Of a DNA stretch of 64,000 nucleotides, positions 26,903 to 37,785 are shown piece by piece. A program made the translations under genes and the position numbers. Within the stretch, counting starts at the first letter, position 1. Every line of letters starts with the position of its first letter. This DNA comes from Glacieibacterium arshaanense (GTDB lineage: Bacteria; Pseudomonadota; Alphaproteobacteria; Sphingomonadales; Sphingomonadaceae), in contig NZ_SIHO01000001.1 of NCBI RefSeq assembly GCF_004681125.1, positions 1 through 64,000 on the forward strand, written 5' to 3'. Below the pieces are notes generated by a model that had not been told where the DNA came from, ran no database searches, and saw only the letters and a list, made by a program, of their open reading frames with translations.

Positions 26903-27684
26903 ACTTCGTCATCGATGGCATGCATGTCGACGTCCATGGCGACGGCCAGCTCCCCTATCTGCTGCTGGTCCACGGCTTCCTGTCGAATCGTGGTCAATGG
27001 CGACCCAACCTCGCGGCGCTGTCGCAGGTTTGCACTCCGGTCACGATAGAACTGCTCGGGCATGGCCGTTCGGGGGCGCCGACCGATCCCGCAACTTATC
27101 AGGTCGACGCTTATGTCGCGCGCTTCGAGGTGCTGCGCGAACGGCTAGAGACAGCGGCGTGGTTCATCTGCGGCCAATCCTTCGGCGCCGGACTGACATT
27201 GCGCTATGCGCTGACGCATCCCGCGCGCGTCACCGGGCAGATCTTCACCAATTCGGTCTCTGCATTGTCGCCACCGATGAGCCAGGGGCCCGCCGACCAG
27301 CTCGCGGCGCTCGACGCGGGCGATGTCGCGGCGCTGCGGGCGATGCCCTATTACCCGCGGCCATCAAAGCGCCTGCCGCCGGTAGTCTGGCAGGAGATGG
27401 TCGATGATGCCGCGCTGCTTCAGCCTTCGGCAATTGCCAATGCGCTGCGCGCGACCGTGCCCGGCCTGTCGGTTGCCGCCGATATTGGCCGCACCGCCGT
27501 CCCGACATTGCTCGTCAACGGCATGCGCGAAGACGCATTTCAGCCGTTCCGCACGCTGGCCGCGACCGAAATCCCCGGGGTCGAGATTGCCGATGTCGAC
27601 GGCGGCCATTCGATCAACCTCGACCGCGCCGACGCATTCGATGCGGCAGTCGCGGCGTTCATCGTGCAGCACATGCCGGGCTAG
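26899..27684 (+). CDS. Alpha/beta hydrolase
   Basis: Start ATG 26899 overlaps the MmgE/PrpD stop by four bases, which decides the start; a 391-codon frame from 26509 is only an open frame within that gene. The 261-residue product has LLVHGFLSNRGQW, the nucleophile elbow CGQSFGAGLTL, an acid near VNGMREDAF and the histidine in DGGHSINL. It is a standard cytoplasmic ester/lactone/C-C hydrolase, plausibly hydrolysing a lactone from the BVMO or an enol-lactone. Confidence 0.88.
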   Translation: MNFVIDGMHVDVHGDGQLPYLLLVHGFLSNRGQWRPNLAALSQVCTPVTIELLGHGRSGAPTDPATYQVDAYVARFEVLRERLETAAWFICGQSFGAGLTLRYALTHPARVTGQIFTNSVSALSPPMSQGPADQLAALDAGDVAALRAMPYYPRPSKRLPPVVWQEMVDDAALLQPSAIANALRATVPGLSVAADIGRTAVPTLLVNGMREDAFQPFRTLAATEIPGVEIADVDGGHSINLDRADAFDAAVAAFIVQHMPG

Positions 27685-27693
27685 GCAGCCCCA

Positions 27694-27707
27694 ATCACAT
27701 TTGTGAT
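27694..27707. promoter_or_regulatory. Short palindrome in front of the GMC gene
   Basis: ATCACA-TT-TGTGAT has perfect six-base arms. It lies about 95 bases before the GMC oxidoreductase start at 27801 and resembles a CRP/FNR-type half-site arrangement with narrow spacing. It could be an operator; no regulator can be assigned. Confidence 0.3.
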
Positions 27708-27800
27708 AATGGCCGCGCCCACCGTGCCGCGGATTGTCGATCGCGGCCGAACGCGCAACTCTTCCGGCAACGACAAGGCAAATGACCTGGGGATGCGGCG

Positions 27801-29432
27801 TTGGGCGACTCCTATGACTATATCGTGATCGGTGCCGGCTCGGCCGGCTGCGTGGTCGCGAACCGACTGTCGGCCGACCCGAAATACCGCGTGCTGCTGC
27901 TTGAGGCGGGCCCCGAAGACCGCAACATGTGGATCCATATCCCGGCGGGAATGCAGCGGCTGTTCCTCAACCCTGATGTGCTGTGGCCCTATATGACCGA
28001 GCCCGAGCCCGAGCTCGGCGGACTGCAGGTGTTCTGGCCGCGCGGCCGGACGCTGGGCGGTTGCAGCGCGGTCAATGGCATGGCCTATGTCCGCGGCCAG
28101 CCCGCCGACTATGACCATTGGGCGCAGGCCGGCAACCGTGGCTGGGCATGGGACGATGTATTGCCGTTCTTCCGCAAGAGCGAGAATTACTGGGGCGGCG
28201 CCGACGATCTGCACGGCGACGGCGACGGGCTGCGCGTGACCAACACCGCGCACCGCCAGCCCGAAGGTAGCTCGATCCACCGCGCTACCAAAGCATTCAT
28301 CGATGCCGGCATCGCCGCCGGACTGGCCTATAACCCTGACTTCAACGGCCCTGTGCAGGAAGGCATCGGCTGGATCGACCACAGCATCGACGGCCGCGGC
28401 CGGCGCCACAGCACCGCAACCGCCTATCTGAAGCCCGTTCGCAACCGGTCGAACCTGAAGATCATGACCAACGCCATGGTTGACCGGATCGTCATCGAGG
28501 ATGGACGCGCCGTCGGCGTCGAACTGCGCCACAACGATGTCCCAATGCGCATCGACGCATCCGGCGAGATTATCTTGTGCGCCGGCACGGTCAACTCGCC
28601 GCAGACGCTGATGCTGTCGGGAATCGGGCCGGCGGAACATCTGCGCGATCATGGCATCACGCCGATTGTCGATGCACCGATGGTCGGCCAGAACCTGCAG
28701 GACCACATGTACGTCCATTGGGTGCACGAAGTGCGTCCTGGCTACAGCTTCAACGGCGAAACCAGCGGTACGCGTCTGTTGCCGCACATCCTGCGATATT
28801 ACCTAAGCGGCAAGGGACTGCTGACGACCGGGGCGAGCAGCGCCTATATCTTCTGCAAGTCGCTGCCCGGTGCCGACACCCCCGACACGCAGATCGGCTT
28901 CCGTGCGTTCTCGACAGAGGCGATGGTGAGCGGCACGCCCGGCAAGCACAAGTTCCCGGCGTGGTCGGCGTCAGTCGCCTATCTACGGCCCAAGTCACGC
29001 GGCCAGATCCGACTCAAATCGGCCAACCCCGCCGATGCTCCGGCGATCCACGCCAATTATCTGACGCACCGCGATGATCTCGACGCGCTGATGTCGGCGC
29101 TGCGGCTGATCGGCAAGCTCTATGCCACGCCGATGATCCGCGATCTTGTCGTGCGGCGGCTGGCTCCGGCCGACAATGTAGATATCGACGACGACGCACA
29201 GCTCGAACATTTTGTCCGTACGCATGGCGGCACGATGTATCACCCCGTCGGCACCTGCATGATGGGTCCGCACCCCGATGCTGTGGTCGATGAGCGGCTG
29301 CGCGTGCGCGGTGTCCGCGGCCTGCGCGTTGCCGATGCCTCAATCATGCCGACGATCGTGTCGGGTAACACCAACGCACCTGCAGTGATGATCGGCGAGA
29401 AGGCGGCCGCAATGTTGCTCGAAGACGCCTGA
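27801..29432 (+). CDS. GMC-family FAD alcohol dehydrogenase (choline-dehydrogenase-like)
   Basis: Starts at TTG 27801 shortly after TGGGGA; the DYIVIGAGSAGCVVANRL FAD motif sits right at the N-terminus, confirming the start. 543 residues, normal for the family. GMC signatures RTLGGCSAVNGMAYVRGQPADYDHW and GEIILCAGTVNSPQTLMLSGIG are present. The catalytic histidine lies in MYHPVGTCMMG and the second active-site residue is the asparagine in NTNAPAVMIGEKAA. It would oxidise a primary or secondary alcohol, feeding the aldehyde dehydrogenase or SDRs. Confidence 0.94.
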   Translation: MGDSYDYIVIGAGSAGCVVANRLSADPKYRVLLLEAGPEDRNMWIHIPAGMQRLFLNPDVLWPYMTEPEPELGGLQVFWPRGRTLGGCSAVNGMAYVRGQPADYDHWAQAGNRGWAWDDVLPFFRKSENYWGGADDLHGDGDGLRVTNTAHRQPEGSSIHRATKAFIDAGIAAGLAYNPDFNGPVQEGIGWIDHSIDGRGRRHSTATAYLKPVRNRSNLKIMTNAMVDRIVIEDGRAVGVELRHNDVPMRIDASGEIILCAGTVNSPQTLMLSGIGPAEHLRDHGITPIVDAPMVGQNLQDHMYVHWVHEVRPGYSFNGETSGTRLLPHILRYYLSGKGLLTTGASSAYIFCKSLPGADTPDTQIGFRAFSTEAMVSGTPGKHKFPAWSASVAYLRPKSRGQIRLKSANPADAPAIHANYLTHRDDLDALMSALRLIGKLYATPMIRDLVVRRLAPADNVDIDDDAQLEHFVRTHGGTMYHPVGTCMMGPHPDAVVDERLRVRGVRGLRVADASIMPTIVSGNTNAPAVMIGEKAAAMLLEDA

Positions 29433-29516
29433 GAGTGACGCAGACTGCGATCCGCCTGGGCCGCATGATGATCGCGAAACATGACGCGAAATGTAGCTGA
29501 CGCGTTCAGGGCGCTC

Positions 29517-29591
29517 GGCGCCAAAAAGCTGACAAGTCGCGCCATTTGCGAAAAATGTATACCTTGGCGCCCAATGTCTGTTTTTTGGCGC
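29517..29591. promoter_or_regulatory. Inverted GCGCCAAAAA elements before an SDR gene
   Basis: GGCGCCAAAAA at 29517-29527 is mirrored by TTTTTTGGCGC at 29581-29591, and a further TTGGCGCC lies at 29564-29571. The 29433-29693 gap otherwise has no gene. The spacing (about 60 bases) suits a looped or paired operator. The AraC gene at 30518 is a possible binder, an inference only. Confidence 0.35.
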
Positions 29592-29693
29592 AATTTATCA
29601 GTTTCTGTGCCGGCTGTGTGTGTATGCTGCAATTCAAGAGATCGGTGACGTCCCCTCAGCAGAAAGCGGGCGCCCACTTGGAGGAGCACAGAC

Positions 29694-30470
29694 ATGGACA
29701 GATTAGATGGCAAGGTGGCAATCGTGACCGGCGCAGCCGCTGGTATTGGTGAGGCGACTGCGCGGCGGTTTGCTGCCGAGGGCGCCAGTGTCCTGCTCAC
29801 CGACATCAGCGAGGAAGGCGAGGCGGTGGCGGCTTCGATCGGCGCCAAAGCTGTGTTTGCGCAGCAGGATGTCACCGACGAAGCACGCTGGGAGGAAATC
29901 ATCGCGCTGGCGCTGGCAACATGGGGGCGGCTCGACATTCTGGTGAACAATGCCGGCATCTCGATGTTCGGTGTGGTGACCAATCTCAGCTTCGCCCAAT
30001 GGAAGCGCTGCATATCGGTCGATCTCGACAGCGTGTTCCTTGGCACACGTGCGGCAATCCCGGCGATGCGGCAGAGCGGTGGCGGATCGATCATCAATAT
30101 GTCGTCGATGGCAGGGATCACCGGCCAGCGCACCCTGTCTGCGTATTGCGCCGCAAAGGGCGGAGTGCGGTTCTTTTCCAAGGCCGTGGCCCTCGACTGT
30201 GCCGATGCGGGCGACAACATCCGCGTCAACTCCGTCCATCCCGGAATCATCGATACACCGATCTTCCGTGCGACCACCGATGATCAGCGCCGCTCGCCAG
30301 TCGGGCCCGAGCCGCTCAGCCCTGATCTGCTGGCCGGAATGGTCACGCCGATGAAACGGGCGGGGCGCGCGGAAGACATTGCGGCGGCCTGCGCCTATCT
30401 CGCGTCGGACGATGCCGCCTTTGTCACGGGTACAGAACTGATCGTTGACGGCGGGTCCTGCGCCGCCTGA
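29694..30470 (+). CDS. Short-chain dehydrogenase/reductase
   Basis: 258 residues from ATG 29694 after GGAGGA. It has the cofactor motif TGAAAGIG (12-19), NNAG, a serine in NMSSMAGI, the catalytic YCAAK and the C-terminal GTELIVDGG typical of classical SDRs of the cyclohexanol / 3-alpha,20-beta-hydroxysteroid dehydrogenase type. It probably oxidises a cyclic secondary alcohol to the ketone used by the BVMO. It is followed by an AraC gene on the same strand. Confidence 0.92.
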   Translation: MDRLDGKVAIVTGAAAGIGEATARRFAAEGASVLLTDISEEGEAVAASIGAKAVFAQQDVTDEARWEEIIALALATWGRLDILVNNAGISMFGVVTNLSFAQWKRCISVDLDSVFLGTRAAIPAMRQSGGGSIINMSSMAGITGQRTLSAYCAAKGGVRFFSKAVALDCADAGDNIRVNSVHPGIIDTPIFRATTDDQRRSPVGPEPLSPDLLAGMVTPMKRAGRAEDIAAACAYLASDDAAFVTGTELIVDGGSCAA

Positions 30471-30517
30471 CCTCACTGCGCGTGAATGCCATCGGTTGCA
30501 AAGGGGCGTAGGTCATC

Positions 30518-31573
30518 GTGAACAGTGCCATTCCATCCAGTGCATTGCCGCAGGCCCATGCCGGCACACTGCGCCAGTTTGTGCGCTACGCCGAGACGAC
30601 CGGCCTCGATCTTGACGCTTGTCTCGACGCCGAGATGGCCGGTTGGGTGAAGCGCGCGGCCGAGCTGGATACCGTGCCCGCCCATGTGGTGGTCGATGTG
30701 CTGGAAGTCTGCGCAGCGGTGGGCGAACGACCGGATCTTGGGATTGCCTTCGCCGCCTGGAGCAACCCGCGCGGGTTCGGTCCGCTGAGCTTGCTATGGG
30801 ACCATTGCCCGACCTTTGGTGAAGTCGTGCGCGTCGCCAGTCGCTACCTGCACCTCGAAAATCAGGCGCTGGGCGCGGCAGTGGAGCGCGAGGTCGATGA
30901 AGTGTCGCTGTGCCATTTCACGGCGGTTCCGGCACGGTTTGGCAGCCGACAGTTCATTGAGGCGACACTGGCGCTTGATGTGCACCTCGCGCGCATGATG
31001 TTTGGCGAACATTGGGCGCCCTTGCGGCTTGAACTGGACTTTGCACCGCCGCGCATCGAGCGCTTTCGTCGCAATTTCTTTGCCTGTCCAATCGAGTATG
31101 GCGCGCTGCGCAATGCGCTGGTCATCCGCCAGGAAGACATGGACCGCCTGCAGCCCAATGCCAATCCCTCGATGCTGGCCTATCTTGAGGCGCAGCTCGA
31201 ACGGATGGCACTCAGCCGGCCGAGCGGTCTGGTCGAGCAGGTCGAGCAGGCGGTGCTGGCCAACCTGCCCGGCGGCACGGCCAGCCTCGACCATGTTGCG
31301 CAAGTGCTTACACAGAGCCGCCGGACACTGCAGCGGCGGCTGGGCGAACAGGGACGCAGCTTTGCCGACATCGTGCTCGCGGTACGCAAGCGCGTGGCGG
31401 AAGACTATTTTTCCAGCGAGCCACGCCCCCAGCTGACCGAACTGGCCTACCGGCTGGGCTTTGCCGACGCGACAGTCGCAGGGCGCTTCCTCGCCGCGCA
31501 TCTCCGCCCGGCGCGCGCCATGCGCCGCAGACTTGCACCCGGGCTGCGCAGTTTTGAAGCAGAGGCGCACTAG
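30518..31573 (+). CDS. AraC-family transcriptional regulator (OruR-like)
   Basis: Starts at GTG 30518; 351 residues. The N-terminal arabinose-binding-like domain spans about 15-215 ([39 protein letters not shown]). The C-terminal AraC DNA-binding domain is at about 245-340 ([54 protein letters not shown]), with an unusual VAGRF where most family members have SAFSRAF. It lies between the SDR and acyl-CoA synthetase genes and probably controls the 29694 or 31576 operon. Confidence 0.9.
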   Translation: MNSAIPSSALPQAHAGTLRQFVRYAETTGLDLDACLDAEMAGWVKRAAELDTVPAHVVVDVLEVCAAVGERPDLGIAFAAWSNPRGFGPLSLLWDHCPTFGEVVRVASRYLHLENQALGAAVEREVDEVSLCHFTAVPARFGSRQFIEATLALDVHLARMMFGEHWAPLRLELDFAPPRIERFRRNFFACPIEYGALRNALVIRQEDMDRLQPNANPSMLAYLEAQLERMALSRPSGLVEQVEQAVLANLPGGTASLDHVAQVLTQSRRTLQRRLGEQGRSFADIVLAVRKRVAEDYFSSEPRPQLTELAYRLGFADATVAGRFLAAHLRPARAMRRRLAPGLRSFEAEAH

Positions 31574-31575
31574 GC

Positions 31576-33218
<1,643 letters not shown>

Positions 33219-33222
<4 letters not shown>

Positions 33223-33746
33223 GCCGGTTCTTTGGCCCACCAACCCAGCATGGGGTTGTGGTGCCCTCGCTTGAGGCTGCCCTAAAATACTGGACCGAAG
33301 TGGTCGGTGCCGGCCCGTTCTTCATGATCGGGCAACCGCCGCATACTAGCTTTCACATCGGCGACACCCCTGCCGACGAGCCGAAGATGCGCATCGCTTT
33401 GGGCAACTGGGGCGACATTCAGATCGAGCTGATCGAACCGCAAGGCGATGGCCCGGCAACCTGGCACCAGTTCCTGCGCCAGCGCGGCGGCGGCCTGCAT
33501 CACACCTCGGTCTGGACTGCGGACTATGATGCGATGATCGGCGCCGCCCGGCAACGCGGCCTCGCTGTCGAAGTCGCGGGCGCGCTCTCCAACGGCGTTC
33601 GGTACACCTATTTCCGCTCACCGGCCCCATGCGATCCACTCATCGAAGTGAGCGAGCTCCTGCCCGATGTCGCCGCAGCATACGCCTTCATCCGCGAAGC
33701 TGCGATCAACTGGGACGGGGCCGATCCCATTCGTCAGTTCGGCTGA
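33219..33746 (+). CDS. VOC-family (glyoxalase-fold) protein, copy B
   Basis: This 175-residue paralogue of the protein at 22306 keeps histidine at position 11 (TQHGVVV), the HH pair in GLHHTSVW and a glutamate in LIEVSEL, so its metal site appears complete, unlike copy A. Homology to methylmalonyl-CoA epimerase-like and dioxygenase VOC proteins suggests a metal-dependent step on a CoA ester or enol. It is translationally coupled to the acyl-CoA synthetase by an ATGA overlap. Confidence 0.85.
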
Positions 33747-33773
33747 ACAGACTACCCGCCAAAGGAGCGAACC

Positions 33774-34370
33774 ATGAAAAGAGACATCAAGCATCTCATC
33801 TCAGCTGCCGACAAGGCGCTGACCCGGCTAACCAACCCGCTGCACCGCAAGATCGCCGCCAACTACCGGCTCCATGCCATGCTGGAAGTATCTGGCCGCT
33901 GGGAAGAGATTTTCGCGCCGGACATGACCGTGGACCACCCGTTCTATCGCGTCGCATCGCCCCAAGGACTGATCGAGCTGGACGGCCGGGAGCAGGTGCA
34001 GAGCTTCTACAAAGGCCTTGTCGAGACCGACACGACCGTGATGATACTCGACCATGAGGAGTTGGTGATAGACGACTGGGGTTTTGCTTCCGAGGCGCTG
34101 TACAACACCTACCTGACCGGCGAGCAGGCCATGGCGCGCGGCGCTGCTGGCGCCCAGCTGGGCAAGAAGTACATTGAACAGCGCTGGGTCTGCATGATCT
34201 GGCCCTATGATGCTAAGGGGCGCATGATCGGCGAACGCGTCTATCCCGCCCCGACGGTTGAACTCGTCGAATGCCCAGACGAGGACTTCCTCACGGTTGA
34301 GGATGCGCATCGCGAGTTCGGGCCACTGATCAGGCAGGCGCAGGATGAATTGAGAGATTCGTCGGGCTGA
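33774..34370 (+). CDS. SnoaL/NTF2-like protein
   Basis: 198 residues from ATG 33774, six bases after AGGAGCG. The pattern of helices followed by a curved sheet (LHAMLEVSGRWEEIFAPDMTVDHPFYR, GREQVQSFYKGLVETDTTVMIL, KKYIEQRWVCMIWPYDAKGRMIGERVY) is that of the NTF2/SnoaL fold. Such proteins serve as small isomerases, dehydratases or lactone/ketosteroid-handling enzymes. It is the last gene of the catabolic region. The specific reaction cannot be inferred. Confidence 0.72.
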   Translation: MKRDIKHLISAADKALTRLTNPLHRKIAANYRLHAMLEVSGRWEEIFAPDMTVDHPFYRVASPQGLIELDGREQVQSFYKGLVETDTTVMILDHEELVIDDWGFASEALYNTYLTGEQAMARGAAGAQLGKKYIEQRWVCMIWPYDAKGRMIGERVYPAPTVELVECPDEDFLTVEDAHREFGPLIRQAQDELRDSSG

Positions 34371-34520
34371 AACAATCGCTGGCGGAAGTATAAAGGCTGT
34401 AGTGAGGACCTCACACCCAACCCTAGGCCATTGGTGAAGCGGGCAGCGACATCGCCGAACACAAGCTGCTTTGCGTTGAAGCCGCCCGTCCGCTTTAAGG
34501 CTTCACCAAAATGACACGAA

Positions 34521-34640
34521 CGGCCGGAATGGAGCGCGTTACGGCTGGTCTGATTTTTGACCGGATTGGGGCCGTTAGCTGTCTGACAGCTTGCGGAGCG
34601 GCGATTGAAGATAGCTGCCGTCGCCCGGCTACCCGCAGTC
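34521..34640. repeat. Dispersed intergenic repeat, copy 3
   Basis: CGGCCGGAATGGAGCGCG, then TTTTTGACCGGATTGGGGCCGT, then GATAGCTGCCG, in the same order as copies at 37561 and 38440. It occupies the centre of the 34371-34831 gap, which has no visible gene; a palindrome GTGAGGACCTCAC (34402-34414) lies near its left end. Confidence 0.55.
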
Positions 34641-34831
34641 TAGGCCGCTTCCGACCCAGATACAGACGTTCGTCATTGAGTTCGCGAGTGTCTGCTTGCG
34701 CCGAAAGCCGCCTTTCATCGAACAGATACCGGTGCGGCGGATCTTTGCCCCATTCCGGGAATGGGATGTAGACTGTTGGATTGTTTCAACCATTCTTGCT
34801 ACCGATTGGACGGAGTTCTGGGGAGCAAGCA

Positions 34832-36013
34832 ATGCGCCGCCACATGGCAAGCCGCCTGTTTTTCGTCGCACTGGCTGTATTCTGTGCGCCGGCAAATGCT
34901 AAATCAATCGCCGACCAGATTGCTCGCATCGAGGCCCCTCAATCTCCAAATCGCCAGGGAGCCGACCCTTTAACACTCCAACAGATTCTCGAACGGTTCC
35001 ATGTTCCGGGTATCAGCATCGCAGTCATTTATGACTTCAAGGTGCTGTGGACAAAATCATATGGTGTTGCTGATGTTGAGACGCGCGCGCCGATCACCGC
35101 TGACACGCTGTTCCAGGCAGCTTCGCTAAGCAAGCCCGTTGCGGCAATGGCTTCCCTAAAGGCGACGCAGATCGGAAAATTCGGGCTCGATCAGGATGTG
35201 AATACGATCCTGAAAAGCTGGAAACTGCCTGACAGCCCTTTTGGCAGTGGTGCTGCTGTCACGCCGCGTATGTTGATGAGCCACACGTCCGGTACAGGCG
35301 ACGGCTTCGGCTTCCCGGGATATGAACCCGGTGCTCCATTGCCGACGCAACAACAGATTCTCGATGGCAAGAAGCCGTCGGCACTTGGTCCGGTCAGGCT
35401 GGTGCGCCCGGCGCTGACAGCATCACAATATTCGGGTGGTGCGGCCCAGATCGAGCAGCTGGCATTGACGGACGCAACCGGAATGCCATTTGCAACGATC
35501 ATGCAGGATTGGGTGCTGGCACCAATCGGCATGACGCATTCCAGCTTTGAACAGCCTTTGCCGCCCGATATGCAGCGCTACACGGCTCGCGCGCATGGCC
35601 CTGACGGCAAGAGCATGGGACCGCGCTGGCGTGTATATCCCGAACAGGCGGCCGCCGGCCTGTGGACCACTGCAGCTGATTATGCGCTCTTCATGATTGA
35701 AGTGCAGAAGACCTTGGCTGGCCGATCAACAACGGTCCTCGACCGCGCAACGATGCAAAACATGGTCACGCCTGTTGGCGTTGGACCCTATGCGGTTGGC
35801 TTTGAAATCGTACAAGAAGGTCAAGGCTGGTACTTCAAACACAACGGCGCGAATTGGGGTTTTCGTAGCTTCGCGATGGCGCACGTTGCCAAAGGCTATG
35901 GCGTTGTCATCATGGCCAATGGCGATGGCGGCTTGCCCGCTGCATCCGAAATTGTGGATCGCGTCGCAGCCGCCTATGGTTGGGACATGCTCGACAAACC
36001 AATGCTGCGTTGA
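34832..36013 (+). CDS. Exported serine hydrolase, class C beta-lactamase/esterase family
   Basis: ATG 34832 has GGGGAGC upstream and opens a signal peptide (MRRHMASRLFFVALAVFCAP, cleavage near ANA-K), so I reject a longer frame from 34781. The 393-residue protein has the catalytic S-x-x-K in AASLSKPVAA and a family-like tyrosine region at QYSGGAAQIEQLAL. Compared with the usual YSGGGYTxxQxL of this family, about three residues appear missing after the tyrosine, so activity is uncertain. The later GANWGF replaces the canonical KTG/HTG box, as in many esterase-like members. Base use is more AT-rich than the catabolic genes to its left, a possible sign of separate origin. Confidence 0.82.
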   Translation: MRRHMASRLFFVALAVFCAPANAKSIADQIARIEAPQSPNRQGADPLTLQQILERFHVPGISIAVIYDFKVLWTKSYGVADVETRAPITADTLFQAASLSKPVAAMASLKATQIGKFGLDQDVNTILKSWKLPDSPFGSGAAVTPRMLMSHTSGTGDGFGFPGYEPGAPLPTQQQILDGKKPSALGPVRLVRPALTASQYSGGAAQIEQLALTDATGMPFATIMQDWVLAPIGMTHSSFEQPLPPDMQRYTARAHGPDGKSMGPRWRVYPEQAAAGLWTTAADYALFMIEVQKTLAGRSTTVLDRATMQNMVTPVGVGPYAVGFEIVQEGQGWYFKHNGANWGFRSFAMAHVAKGYGVVIMANGDGGLPAASEIVDRVAAAYGWDMLDKPMLR

Positions 36014-36018
36014 GAAGG

Positions 36019-36075
36019 CGATCGGGGCCGATTCCGGAATGACGGCATTTGGGCGCCAGATTGAGAAAGCTGACA
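36019..36075. repeat. Dispersed intergenic repeat, copy 4 (short)
   Basis: ATCGGGGCCGATTCCGGAATGACGGCATTT matches the core of copy 5 (GGGGCCG, ccGGAATG.C). It lies in the 132-base gap between the serine hydrolase and the convergent MFS gene. Confidence 0.45.
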
Positions 36076-36145
36076 CTAGTTCCTCTGGGCTGCGGTGCCA
36101 AATCTCTTCGCGCCACGATCTGTGAAAGCTCCCGGCCTAACCCTG

Positions 36146-37372
36146 TCAGTCGAGGGACATCCGAGGCTGAAACAACTGCCCACCCTCGACAACATAGACG
36201 ACGGTCAGGACCGTAAGACCGATGCAAAGATAGCCGATGGCAAGCGGCAGCGTCGTGCCATTGTATGACTGGCCGATGGCCGAGCCGACTATGACCGCGC
36301 CGACACTGCTGATGAACCCCTGTACCGACGATGCGGTGCCAGCAATGTGGCCCACCGGCTCCATCGCCATCGCGCCGAAGTTGGCACCACAAAGGCCGAT
36401 GCAGACCATGCTGAGCGCCTGAAACGGAATGTAGGTCCATAGTGACTCCCAGCCGCCGACGATGATCGCCAGATGCAGCAACGACAGGCCAATCAGCGCG
36501 AACACTGCGGTCTGTGAGATCAACCGCGTCCCGAGGCGCACAACAAGGCGACTGTTGGCAAACGAGGCACAACCCATCGAGAACGCGCAGATGGCGAACA
36601 GCCACGTGAAGTTCTCGCCGGCGTGAAACTCATCGACGAAAATCTGCTGTGACGACGACACAAAACCGATGATGCCGCCGAACGTCAGCGCACTTGCAAT
36701 CGCATAGCCGATCGAAAACCGGTTGGTCAGCGTCAGCCGGTAAGACGCACTCAGCGTCGCCATCGAGATCGGATGGCGGTCTGCAGGTGCCAGGGTCTCC
36801 GGGAAGCGCACAAGCGTCCAGGCCAGCACGAACGCCGCAAACGCCGCCAGTGCGTAGAAAATCATCCGCCAAGGCCCGAATGCCAACAGCAACTGCCCCA
36901 GTGTTGGCGCCATGATCGGCACGATGAAAAAGATCATCTGTGCCACTGAAAGCGTCCGCGCCATCTGTCGCCCCACATAGCGATCACGGACGATCGCCAC
37001 TGCCAGCACGCGCGTGGAGGCTGACATCAATCCCTGCAGAAAGCGCGCCAAGAGCAGTGCTTCAAACGTCGTCGAGCTGGCGGCAAAGATGCTTGCCGCA
37101 ACGAAGCCAGACAAAGTGGCGAGTAACACCGGTTTACGGCCGTAGCGGTCTGCCAAAGGACCGTAGACCAGCTGCCCGAAGCTGAACCCGAGCATGTAAA
37201 CAGTAATGACCCATTGGCGATGGTTGGCTGCGGATAAGGCAAGCTCGCTACCGATATCGGCCAGCGCCGGCAGCATCAGGTCGACGCCCAGCGCGTTGAC
37301 CGCCATCACGGCGGCGACAAAAACCACGAACTCGCGCGGAAACATTCGGGTCGTTAGAGAAGTGCTGTCCAT
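36146..37372 (-). CDS. MFS multidrug transporter, Bcr/CflA-like (DHA1)
   Basis: I use ATG 37372 (408 residues, 12 predicted membrane helices); the longer frame to 37678 reads through a repeat element and lacks any hydrophobic leader. Features are the N-terminal helix FVVFVAAVMAVNALGVDLMLPAL, the loop 2-3 motif GPLADRYGRKPVLL, and RFLQGLMSASTRVLAVAIVRD, all characteristic of Bcr/CflA drug resistance transporters. It would export small toxic compounds with proton uptake. It stands alone with non-coding gaps on both sides. Confidence 0.87.
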   Translation of the reverse strand: MDSTSLTTRMFPREFVVFVAAVMAVNALGVDLMLPALADIGSELALSAANHRQWVITVYMLGFSFGQLVYGPLADRYGRKPVLLATLSGFVAASIFAASSTTFEALLLARFLQGLMSASTRVLAVAIVRDRYVGRQMARTLSVAQMIFFIVPIMAPTLGQLLLAFGPWRMIFYALAAFAAFVLAWTLVRFPETLAPADRHPISMATLSASYRLTLTNRFSIGYAIASALTFGGIIGFVSSSQQIFVDEFHAGENFTWLFAICAFSMGCASFANSRLVVRLGTRLISQTAVFALIGLSLLHLAIIVGGWESLWTYIPFQALSMVCIGLCGANFGAMAMEPVGHIAGTASSVQGFISSVGAVIVGSAIGQSYNGTTLPLAIGYLCIGLTVLTVVYVVEGGQLFQPRMSLD

Positions 37373-37560
37373 GCGCCACGCGTAAACCGCTGCGCCACAG
37401 AGCGCTACCTCGGTCGTGCAAGAATAGCGTAGTGCCCAAGCTTGCTTTGAACTGGATCGCCCGCCTGCCCATGTGCCAAAATATGGAATTACTTCCGGTT
37501 TTGGATCGCCTGCAGCGATATCCGACAAGCCGATAAGAGGCGCGGCGCAGCTAGGCGGCT

Positions 37561-37650
37561 TTTCGAACGGTTTGGGGCCGATACCGGAATGGCAGTTTTC
37601 AGACGCACTGGAGGGATAGCTGCCGTTCGCCGGCGCCGGAAGAGAATGAC
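37561..37650. repeat. Dispersed intergenic repeat, copy 5 (best copy)
   Basis: GGTTTGGGGCCGATACCGGA, ATGGCAGTTTTC and GGATAGCTGCCGTTCG lie in order. It is in the 37373-37785 gap between the MFS and GNAT genes; no gene is visible in that gap. This copy best shows the shared order of the three blocks. Confidence 0.6.
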
Positions 37651-37785
37651 GCCTTCCGATCCAGAATCGGCCGTTCATCCGGTCATCGCCGAATGACCGC
37701 TACTCGGTAGGGGGAGCGTGCATCAAACTTCCGCTCTGGCTATGCTATGCGTCTTTGGTAGCCGCTGGGACGCAGTAGAGTGCAG

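Noticed and set aside
37372-37678. N-terminal extension of the MFS transporter
   Set aside because: The added 102 residues are not hydrophobic and come from a dispersed repeat; transporters of this family begin near the chosen start.
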